NCBI GenBank assembly: GCA_049433545.1
Contig: JBMTEY010000011.1
Location: 1-34,654, forward strand
Reading direction: 5' to 3'
DNA from: Ga0077527 sp049433545
Lineage (GTDB): Bacteria; Pseudomonadota; Gammaproteobacteria; Burkholderiales; SG8-41
Length of the DNA stretch: 34,654 nucleotides
The notes beneath the pieces are model-generated. The model had not been told where the DNA came from, searched no databases, and worked only from the letters and a program-made list of their open reading frames with translations. Shown piece by piece: positions 18,947 to 26,272 of this stretch; position 1 is the first letter of the stretch, and every line of letters begins with the position of its first letter. The translations under genes and the position numbers were made by a program.

Positions 18947-19771
18947 ATGACCGACCGCTACGCAGTCATCGGCAATCCGGTCGAACACAGCAAATCGCCG
19001 CAGATCCATGCGGAGTTTGCGCGGCAGACCGGGCAGGATATTTCCTATGAAAGGTTGTCAGCCCCACTCGATGCCTTCGAGGTGACGGTGCGGAAGTTTT
19101 TCGACGAGGGTGGCAAGGGGCTGAACGTCACGGTGCCGTTCAAGCGCGGAGCATGGCATATGGTCAATACACATGCCGGTGATGCGCTGGATGCGGAAGC
19201 GGTGAATACCATCAAAGCTGAGGCCGGAAAACTCATCGGTTACAACACCGACGGCACAGGTTTGGTAAACGATCTCAAGAAAAATATCGGGATCGAAATT
19301 GCTGGCAAACGGGTGTTGCTGCTGGGCACGGGCGGTGCTGCATATGGCGTAATGTTCCCGTTATTACGCGAGAATCAAGCGTTGACACTTGCCTACCGGA
19401 CCCTTGAGAAAGCACAAAGGCTGGTAAAGACAGTCGAGAATCATCAGGGTGTAACAGGGACAGGCCTGAAAGCCAAACCGTACAGCGGACTCGCCGGCGA
19501 GCAGTTTGATATTGTGATCAATGCAACATCCGCTGGCCTTAGCGATGAAATGCCGCCACTGCCCCCGGGTATTTTCGCTTCAGGTGCACTTGCCTACGAC
19601 ATGGTCTACGGCCGCGACACGCCCTTCATGGAGTTTGCACGCGAGGCCGGCGCGCGCGCCGTCGACGGCCTCGGCATGCTGGTCGAGCAGGCGGCGGAGT
19701 CCTTTTTCATCTGGCGCGGCGTGCGTCCGGATACGGCATCGGTGATTGCGCTGTTACGCGGTCCCCGCTGA
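18947..19771 (+). CDS. aroE: AroE, shikimate dehydrogenase
   Basis: This 274-residue enzyme reduces 3-dehydroshikimate to shikimate in the chorismate pathway. The substrate site is intact: N10-P-V-E-H-S-K-S-P, the catalytic K66 in LNVTVPFK, N87-T and D102 in YNTDG. The cofactor loop is G127-T-G-G-A-A, where A usually follows the first G, and the strand normally ending Asn-Arg-Thr reads A149-Y150-R151-T152. Asn in that motif helps NADP+ specificity, so cofactor binding may differ. Hand-counted GC is about 54-55% over 18961-19560, against about 73% for 19621-19680 and for the start of mtgA. The gene starts 3 nt after the TonB-like stop. Its C-terminal part (VDGLGMLVEQAAESFF) is family-typical. 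Confidence 0.93.
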   Translation: MTDRYAVIGNPVEHSKSPQIHAEFARQTGQDISYERLSAPLDAFEVTVRKFFDEGGKGLNVTVPFKRGAWHMVNTHAGDALDAEAVNTIKAEAGKLIGYNTDGTGLVNDLKKNIGIEIAGKRVLLLGTGGAAYGVMFPLLRENQALTLAYRTLEKAQRLVKTVENHQGVTGTGLKAKPYSGLAGEQFDIVINATSAGLSDEMPPLPPGIFASGALAYDMVYGRDTPFMEFAREAGARAVDGLGMLVEQAAESFFIWRGVRPDTASVIALLRGPR

Positions 19772-19797
19772 ATCCGACAGCCTGATCTGTACTGACC

Positions 19798-20529
19798 ATG
19801 GCCAAGGCCAAAGCCGCCGCGCGACCGACGCTGTTGCGCCTGCTGCTGCGCTGGACCTGGCGCGGGCTGCTGCTGGCGCTGATCCTGCTGGCTGCGGTGC
19901 AGTTCTGGTTCCTGGTGCACGTCTGGTACTGGGTGGACCATAATCCCGAGACCACGGCCTTCATGCGCGCGCGCCTGGAAATCCTGCGCGAGGACAATCC
20001 CCAGGCAAGACTGCGCCGGCAGTGGGTGCCGTACCAGCGCATTTCCGCAAACCTGAAGCGCGCAGTGGTGGCCTCGGAGGACGCCAAGTTCTCCACCCAC
20101 CGGGGATTCGACTGGGACGGCATCCGTTACGCACTGGAAAGAAACCTGCGTGAAGGCGAAATCGTCGCCGGCGGCTCGACCATTACCCAGCAACTCGCCA
20201 AGAACCTGTTCTTTACCGGGGAGCGCGCCTGGTGGCGCAAGGCCCAGGAAGCGGCGGTCACCGTGATGCTCGAAACCATCATGAGCAAACGGCGCATCCT
20301 CGAAATCTACCTGAATGTCATTGAGTGGGGCGAAGGCGTCTATGGCGCGGAAGCGGCGTCACGCCATCATTACGGCATCAGCGCAGCGGCGCTGGACGCA
20401 GGGCAGGCGGCACGACTGGCAGCCATCGTGCCCAGCCCGCGCCGCTACGGACCTGGCAGCAATACCGCCTACCTGCAGCAGCGCACACAGACCATAATGG
20501 CGCGCATGAACGGCGCGCGGTTGCCCTAG
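19798..20529 (+). CDS. mtgA: MtgA, monofunctional peptidoglycan transglycosylase
   Basis: This 243-residue inner-membrane protein has one N-terminal helix (about 20-42, LLLALILLAAVQFWFLV) and a GT51 domain facing the periplasm. The GT51 signatures are VVASEDAKFSTHRGFDW (containing the catalytic Glu), GGSTITQQLAKNLFFTGERAWWRKAQEA, LEIYLNVIEWGEGVYGAEAA and AARLAAIVPSPRRYGP. There is no transpeptidase domain, so it polymerises lipid II without crosslinking. The ATG at 19798 gives a short basic cytoplasmic tail before the helix. It follows aroE by 26 bp, the arrangement usual in betaproteobacteria, and converges on kup across 76 bp. Confidence 0.95.
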   Translation: MAKAKAAARPTLLRLLLRWTWRGLLLALILLAAVQFWFLVHVWYWVDHNPETTAFMRARLEILREDNPQARLRRQWVPYQRISANLKRAVVASEDAKFSTHRGFDWDGIRYALERNLREGEIVAGGSTITQQLAKNLFFTGERAWWRKAQEAAVTVMLETIMSKRRILEIYLNVIEWGEGVYGAEAASRHHYGISAAALDAGQAARLAAIVPSPRRYGPGSNTAYLQQRTQTIMARMNGARLP

Positions 20530-20605
20530 TTGCGGCTGGAGACATCCGGAAACGCCACATGAATCATCGGCTTGCACGCAACCCCCGGCGTCAGGCGCTG
20601 ACCGG

Positions 20606-22489
20606 TCAGATCTCGATCTGGGTGCCCAGTTCGATTACCCGGTTGGTCGGCAGGTTGAAATAATGGACCACGCTGCTGGCGTTGCGAGCCATGGCGGCGA
20701 ACATGCGTTCACGCCACAGCGCAATGCCGCCATTGGCGGCAGGAATCAGCGTTTCCCGGCTGAGGAAGAACGAGGTTTCCATCATCTCGAACACGAGCCC
20801 GTGTTCGCGGCACAGCCCCAGTGCCTGCGGCACGTCGGGCTGGTTCTTGAAGCCGAAGTTGATGATCACCTGCCAGCAACCGTTGCCGAGCGAGGTTACC
20901 GAAACGCGTTCGCTGAACGGCACCCACGGCACGTCCTTGATGGTCACTGTGAGAAAGACAACTCGCTCGTGCAGCACCTTGTTGTGCGACAGGTTGTGCA
21001 ATAGCGCGTGTGGTACCGCATCCGGATTGGCCACCATGAACACGGCGGTTCCGGATACGCGATGAGGAGGATATTCAAACAATGACTTGAGGAAGGTCGA
21101 CAGCGGGATGGCGGAGGCGCGCAACTGGTCGACGACGCTCCGCCGGCCGCGCGCCCAGGTCAGCATCACCGTGAACATCGCAGCGCCGAGCGCCAGCGGC
21201 AGCCAGCCGCCCTGGGCCACCTTGACCAGGCTTGAAGAGAAGAATGCGAGGTCGATCAGGATAAAAAATCCGGTCGCGGCGATGCACAGCAGCAGGTTGT
21301 AGCGCCAGACGAACCGAATCACGAAAAACGTCAGGAAGGTGTCGATCAGCATGGTGCCGGTGACCGCAACGCCGTATGCCGACGCCAGGCCCGACGAGGA
21401 ACCGAAACCGATGACTGCCGCGATCACCACGGCCAGCAGGGTCCAGTTCACTGCGGGCAGGTAGATCTGGCCCATTTCCTTCGCCGAGGTGTGCAGCACG
21501 GTCATTCGCGGCAGATAGCCCAGTTGTATGGCCTGGCGTGTCAGGGAAAACGCGCCCGAAATCGTCGCCTGCGATGCGATAACCGTGGCGACGGTGGCAA
21601 GTGCCACCATCGGGTACAGCGCCCATTGCGGAAACAGCAGGTAGAACGGGTTGTGTACCGCCTCGGGATTCATCATCAGCAGGGCACCCTGCCCCAGGTA
21701 ATTCAGCGCCAGCCCCGGGAACACCAGGCCGAACCAGGCGGTGCGGATGGCGGCCTTGCCGAAGTGCCCCATGTCGGCATACAGCGCCTCGGCACCTGTG
21801 AAAGCCAGCAGCACCGCGCCCAGCACGAGGAACGAGGCCACGCCGTGTTCGGTGACGAAGGCCAGGCCGTGTCGGGGATCCAGCGCCTGCAGGATCGCCG
21901 GCGCCTGCACGATGTTGTGGATGCCGGCGATGCCCAGCGTGATGAACCACACTACGACGATCGGGCCGAACCAGGCGCCGACGCGCCCGGTGCCGTAACG
22001 CTGGAACGAAAACAGCACGATCAGAACGCCGACCGCGATCGGCAGCACGTAGGGTTTGAACGCGGCGGTGCCGATTTCCAGGCCTTCGACGGCCGAGAGC
22101 ACGGAGATCGCCGGCGTCAGCACCGCATCGCCGTAGAACAGCGCGGCCCCCGTAAGACCGGCAAGCAGGATGGTGGCATAACGACGCGGATGGTCCTTGC
22201 CGGTCGAAATGGCCAGCGCCAGCAGCGCCATGATGCCGCCTTCGCCACGGTTGTTGGCGCGCATGATCAACAGCACGTATTTCAGCGAAACCACGAGGGT
22301 GATGGCCCACAGGATTGCCGAGATGCCACCGATGATGTTGGCGTGCGCTAGTGCAATTCCGTGGCCGTCGGCAAAGGTTTCCTTCACCGCGTAGAGCGGA
22401 CTGGTGCCGATGTCGCCGAAGACGATGCCCAGGGCACCGAGGGTGAGGGCGGCGCGGGACTGCTTGAGGCGAGGATCGGAGTTATCCAT
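20606..22489 (-). CDS. kup: Kup, low-affinity potassium uptake protein
   Basis: This 627-residue protein has about 12 transmembrane helices and a C-terminal cytoplasmic domain (about 480-627), the normal Kup length and layout. The N-terminal signature ALGIVFGDIGTSPLYAVKETF is diagnostic, followed by NNRGEGGIMALLAL and GDAVLTPAISVLSAVEGLE; these contain residues linked to K+/H+ symport in the family. The ATG at 22489 is preferred, with AAGGG 4 nt upstream; a longer reading adds 17 residues with no family match. The 168-bp upstream region to 22657 is notably AT-rich and should hold the promoter. Confidence 0.95.
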   Translation of the reverse strand: MDNSDPRLKQSRAALTLGALGIVFGDIGTSPLYAVKETFADGHGIALAHANIIGGISAILWAITLVVSLKYVLLIMRANNRGEGGIMALLALAISTGKDHPRRYATILLAGLTGAALFYGDAVLTPAISVLSAVEGLEIGTAAFKPYVLPIAVGVLIVLFSFQRYGTGRVGAWFGPIVVVWFITLGIAGIHNIVQAPAILQALDPRHGLAFVTEHGVASFLVLGAVLLAFTGAEALYADMGHFGKAAIRTAWFGLVFPGLALNYLGQGALLMMNPEAVHNPFYLLFPQWALYPMVALATVATVIASQATISGAFSLTRQAIQLGYLPRMTVLHTSAKEMGQIYLPAVNWTLLAVVIAAVIGFGSSSGLASAYGVAVTGTMLIDTFLTFFVIRFVWRYNLLLCIAATGFFILIDLAFFSSSLVKVAQGGWLPLALGAAMFTVMLTWARGRRSVVDQLRASAIPLSTFLKSLFEYPPHRVSGTAVFMVANPDAVPHALLHNLSHNKVLHERVVFLTVTIKDVPWVPFSERVSVTSLGNGCWQVIINFGFKNQPDVPQALGLCREHGLVFEMMETSFFLSRETLIPAANGGIALWRERMFAAMARNASSVVHYFNLPTNRVIELGTQIEI

Positions 22490-22657
22490 GTCGCCCTTTA
22501 CACGAAGGAGAGAGCGGCATTCTGATGCTGCGCCGCACAAAATTCAAGCGCAAATGAAAGTAACCACTTACACATCAATGAAAATTATTAATTAATCAAT
22601 AAAATCATATAGTTATTATCTTGAACCTTGTGGCGTTTCAGCAAATAGCAGTTGCAG
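22490..22657. other. AT-rich intergenic region upstream of kup
   Basis: This gap separates kup from the YwaF-like gene. The part at about 22551-22630 is strongly AT-rich, including ATTAATTAAT palindromic sequence, and likely contains the kup promoter on the minus strand. No convincing -35/-10 pair, riboswitch or terminator could be assigned by eye. Confidence 0.5.
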
Positions 22658-23293
22658 TCACCGATGTCCGGGCAAGCGCCGCCATCCGCCGCCAAGCAGT
22701 TTCAATATCAGGAACGCCACGAAAACCAGCGCGATGATGATCACCAGCCGCTGCGGCCACGGGCCCAGTACGTCAACGATGCTGGGGGTTTCCGGGGTGG
22801 AGTCGCCGACGAAACCGTAGTTGGCGCCCAGCAGCAGATTGAGCGGCAGGATCGCCAGCAGGTAAGCACAGGTGGCGAGACAGGCGAGTCGGAAGCCGTG
22901 CTGCTGCCAGAAACCCCAGAACCAGATCGAATCCGGCGGGTCGGTGAGGCTGGGCGTCAGGATTGCCTGGGTCGACAGCCCGATGCCCCAGAAATAGACC
23001 AGGGTGCGTGCCCAGCGCCGTCGGGTCAGCAGCACTACCGACGCGAGTATTGCGGCGACATGGCACAACTGCAGCGGCAGCGTGGTGCGTACATCGAGTG
23101 CCGGCGGGATGATCCACCACAGGTGCGCCGCGAACCAGATCGCGAGGTTGATCCAGGCCAGCGCACGTTCAACCGCAGAAGGACCGGCGGAGGCCGGCGC
23201 CTTTCGTGTGGCCGCGATCCATACGACGATCAGCAGTGCGAGCGTGGCGACTGCGAGCGCATGGGTAATCGAAAAGGCGCGGAAAGAGTCCAT
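22658..23293 (-). CDS. YwaF-like integral membrane protein (TIGR02206 type)
   Basis: This 211-residue protein has about six transmembrane helices. Conserved TIGR02206 (YwaF) features are seen: LPLQLCHVAAILA in the third helix region, YFWGIGLSTQAILTPSL, and the loop NYGFVG...LGPWPQRLVIII before the last helix. Family members are membrane proteins of unknown function. It is downstream of korB by 59 nt on the same strand and may share its transcript, though a functional tie is unproven. Confidence 0.8.
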   Translation of the reverse strand: MDSFRAFSITHALAVATLALLIVVWIAATRKAPASAGPSAVERALAWINLAIWFAAHLWWIIPPALDVRTTLPLQLCHVAAILASVVLLTRRRWARTLVYFWGIGLSTQAILTPSLTDPPDSIWFWGFWQQHGFRLACLATCAYLLAILPLNLLLGANYGFVGDSTPETPSIVDVLGPWPQRLVIIIALVFVAFLILKLLGGGWRRLPGHR

Positions 23294-23352
23294 GGCGGCA
23301 TGGCCGGCCGTTTCGGCCCGCCGCCGCCCCGGCCATCATGGCACGGTGCAAG

Positions 23353-24408
23353 CTAACGCAGGCCGGCGTTGATCTTTTCCAGCGTCGCCGAGCCCGGGCA
23401 CAGTTCTTTGGTGCCGAGCTGGTTGAGCGGCGTGTCGACGGTCTTGATGTAGTGATGCAGGTCGGCGGCTTCCGGTGACAGGTAGAGCAGCCCGGTAACG
23501 ATTTCGCCCGCCGCGGCACGTTCCTGGACATGGTTCATGGCCTTGATGCGATCGGTCGGATCATAGTCTGGCGCGAGCTTGCGCAGCCTCAGCAAAGAGC
23601 CGTCGTGCTGAGCGATGCTGATGACTTCACCTGGCGCGTAGTCAGCGGTGATTTCCTCGCGAGACTCGATGAAGTCAAGGCGGTTGACCGCGGCGTTGTG
23701 CTGGCGCACGTAGTCGTAGGACTTGGTCGAACCCTCATGGTTGTTGAAGGCCACGCAGGGCGAAATGATGTCGATGAATGACGGACCGGGGTGGCTGATC
23801 GCGGCCTTGATCAGCGGCACCAGCTGTTTTTTGTCGCCGGAGAATGCACGCGCGACGAAGGTGGCGCGCAGCAGCAGGGCCATGCCGACCAGGTCCACTG
23901 CCTCGTCAGGATTGAACACGCCGCGCTTGGATTTCGAGCCCTTGGTAGCGGTGGCCGAAAACTGGCCCTTGGTCAGACCGTAGACGCCATTGTTCTCGAC
24001 GATGTAGACCATGTTGACGCCGCGTCGTATGCAGTGGGCGAACTGGCCGAGGCCGATCGAGGCCGAATCGCCGTCGCCGGAAACGCCGAGGTAGAGCAGG
24101 TCGCGGTTGGCGAGGTTGGCGCCGGTCAGTACTGACGGCATGCGACCGTGCACGCTGTTGAAGCCGTGCGAGTTGCCGAGGAAATAATCCGGGGTTTTCG
24201 ACGAGCAGCCGATGCCCGAGAGCTTGGCGACGCGGTGCGGCTGGATGTCGAGTTCCCAGCAGGCCTGGATGATCGAAGCCGATATGGAGTCATGGCCGCA
24301 GCCGGCGCACAGCGTGGAGATCTTGCCCTCGTAATCGCGGCGGGTGTAGCCCGCGGCATTGGGAGCCAGCGACGGGTGGTGCAGTTTCGGTTTGGCGAGA
24401 TAGGTCAT
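23353..24408 (-). CDS. korB: 2-oxoacid:acceptor oxidoreductase beta subunit (KorB-like)
   Basis: This 351-residue protein is the TPP-binding catalytic subunit of an OFOR. The TPP signature is GDGDSASIG (111-119) with ENNGVYG (138-144). The four cysteines expected to hold one [4Fe-4S] cluster are present: C34 and C37 (CAGCG), C68 (SGIGCS) and C218 (ISPC). HGRMPSVLTG (87-96) matches the HGRA-type substrate region of 2-oxoglutarate and related enzymes, but substrate cannot be fixed from it. It acts in the cytoplasm with KorA and probably KorC. It starts 12 nt after the korA stop, so the two are one transcript. The name kor is by analogy and does not assert 2-oxoglutarate as substrate. Confidence 0.88.
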   Translation of the reverse strand: MTYLAKPKLHHPSLAPNAAGYTRRDYEGKISTLCAGCGHDSISASIIQACWELDIQPHRVAKLSGIGCSSKTPDYFLGNSHGFNSVHGRMPSVLTGANLANRDLLYLGVSGDGDSASIGLGQFAHCIRRGVNMVYIVENNGVYGLTKGQFSATATKGSKSKRGVFNPDEAVDLVGMALLLRATFVARAFSGDKKQLVPLIKAAISHPGPSFIDIISPCVAFNNHEGSTKSYDYVRQHNAAVNRLDFIESREEITADYAPGEVISIAQHDGSLLRLRKLAPDYDPTDRIKAMNHVQERAAAGEIVTGLLYLSPEAADLHHYIKTVDTPLNQLGTKELCPGSATLEKINAGLR

Positions 24409-24420
24409 GGCGTTTTCAGG

Positions 24421-26256
24421 TCAGGACGCTTTTTTCAGCGGCACTACGGCGCGGGCGCCGGCATGCTGGGAAATCTGGTCGACGATGAAGCGCGCGGTGA
24501 TCGGCGTGCCGTCGTAATGCAGCAGTGAAATCAGCCGCGACGGATTGATCTTGCCGTCGTTGACCAGCAGGGTTTTGAGCTGGGCGTCGCGGTTCTGCTC
24601 GATCACGAACACCCAGGGGTGCGAACGAACGAAATCGTTGAGCTCGTCGCCGAAAGGGAAGCCGCGCACCCGCAGTGCGTTGACGTGTATGCCCTTTTCG
24701 GCAAGCACGTCCAGCGCTTCCTGCATGGCAGGGCTGGTCGAGCCGTAGAAAATTGCACCGAAGCGCGCCGGCTTTTCGGCGGGGTAGAGCAGCGGTTTCG
24801 GCACCAGTGATTTCGCGGTGTCGAACTTGCGCATCAGGCGTTGCATGTTGTCGACGTAATCGGGGCCGGCCTCGGAATACTGCGCGTAGCGGTTCTTGGT
24901 GGTGCCGCGGGTGAAATAGCCGCCCTTGGTCGGATGGGTGCCGGGATAGGTGCGGAACGGGATGCCGTCGCCGTCGACGTCGAGGTAGCGCCCGAAATCG
25001 GCGCCGGCCTCGAGCCGGTCGTGGGTCATCACCTTGCCGCGGTCGTATTCCTTCGTGTCATCCCAGGCAAAAGGCCGGCACAGCCGCGTGTTCATGCCGA
25101 TGTCGAGATCGGTCATCACGAACACCGGCGTTTGCAGGCGCTCGGCGAGGTCGAAGGCCTGCGCGGTAAGTTCGAAGCACTCGGTCGGATCTTCCGGGAA
25201 CAGCAGCACGTGCTTGGTGTCGCCGTGCGAGGCGTAGGCGCAGGCGAGGATGTCCGATTGTTGGGTGCGCGTCGGCATGCCGGTGGAAGGTCCGCCGCGC
25301 TGCACGTCGATCAGCACCACCGGGATCTCGGCGAAGTAGGCGAGCCCGATGAATTCGCTCATCAGCGAAATGCCGGGGCCGGAAGTGGCGGTGAACGCCC
25401 TTGCACCGTTCCAGCCGGCGCCGATGGCAATGCCGATCGAGGCGAGCTCGTCCTCGCCCTGGATGATCGCGTACTTGTTCTTGCCGGACTCGGCGTCGAC
25501 CCGGTATTTCTTGCAATAGGCCATGAAGGCTTCGGCCAGGGATGAAGACGGCGTGATCGGGTACCAGGCACAGACCGAGGCGCCGCCGTAGACCGCGCCC
25601 AGCGCCGCTGCGCTGTTGCCGTCGGTGAAGATACGGTCGCCGACGCCGTCCGACGGCTGCACGCGCACGCCCAGCGGGCAGGGCAGGTTTTTCAGCGCGT
25701 AGTCGCGGCCCAGGTGCAGCGCCTTGACGTTGGACTGCAGCAGCGCCTCCTTGCCTTTGTACTGCTCGGAGAACAGCTGCTCGATGACTTTGGGGTCGAT
25801 CTCGATCAGCGCCGACAAAGCGCCGACGTAAATGATGTTCTTGAACAGCTGGCGCTGGCGTGGGTCGCTGTAGGTCGAGTTGCAGATCTCGGTCAGCGGC
25901 ATGCCGATCGGCGTCACGTCCTGGCGGAATTTCGATTTCGGCAGCGGCTTGGTGTTGTCGTAGAAAAGGTAGCCGCCGGATTCGATTTCCTTGATGTCGT
26001 TGTCCCAGGTCTGCGGGTTCATAGCCACCATCAGATCGACGCCGCCGCGACGGCCCTGGTAACCCTTTTCGTTGATCCGCACTTCATACCAGGTTGGCAG
26101 GCCCTGGATGTTCGACGGGAAAATGTTGCGCGGGCTGACCGGCACGCCCATGCGCAGGATGGAACGCGCGAACAGCTCGTTGGCCGAGGCAGAGCCCGAG
26201 CCGTTGACGTTGGCGAACTTGACGACGAAATCGTTGACGGCAGTGATGGATGTCAT
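24421..26256 (-). CDS. korA: 2-oxoacid:acceptor oxidoreductase alpha subunit, fused gamma-alpha (KorA-like)
   Basis: This 611-residue protein fuses the gamma domain (about 1-195, VNGSGSASANELFARSILRMG, GYQGRRGGVDLMVAMNP) with the alpha pyrimidine-binding and transketolase-like domains. The 2-oxoacid recognition loop Y232-P-I-T-P-S-S matches the OFOR signature. EDELASIGIAIGAGWNGARAFTATSGPG is the usual pyrimidine-binding block, and RGGPSTGMPTRTQQSD contains the glycine-rich CoA/subunit-contact segment. Family knowledge: alpha and beta together oxidise a 2-oxoacid plus CoA to acyl-CoA and CO2, releasing two low-potential electrons. It is located 16 nt after korC and 12 nt before korB, so the three genes are almost certainly an operon. 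Confidence 0.88.
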   Translation of the reverse strand: MTSITAVNDFVVKFANVNGSGSASANELFARSILRMGVPVSPRNIFPSNIQGLPTWYEVRINEKGYQGRRGGVDLMVAMNPQTWDNDIKEIESGGYLFYDNTKPLPKSKFRQDVTPIGMPLTEICNSTYSDPRQRQLFKNIIYVGALSALIEIDPKVIEQLFSEQYKGKEALLQSNVKALHLGRDYALKNLPCPLGVRVQPSDGVGDRIFTDGNSAAALGAVYGGASVCAWYPITPSSSLAEAFMAYCKKYRVDAESGKNKYAIIQGEDELASIGIAIGAGWNGARAFTATSGPGISLMSEFIGLAYFAEIPVVLIDVQRGGPSTGMPTRTQQSDILACAYASHGDTKHVLLFPEDPTECFELTAQAFDLAERLQTPVFVMTDLDIGMNTRLCRPFAWDDTKEYDRGKVMTHDRLEAGADFGRYLDVDGDGIPFRTYPGTHPTKGGYFTRGTTKNRYAQYSEAGPDYVDNMQRLMRKFDTAKSLVPKPLLYPAEKPARFGAIFYGSTSPAMQEALDVLAEKGIHVNALRVRGFPFGDELNDFVRSHPWVFVIEQNRDAQLKTLLVNDGKINPSRLISLLHYDGTPITARFIVDQISQHAGARAVVPLKKAS

Positions 26257-26272
26257 GGCGTATGTGGGATTT

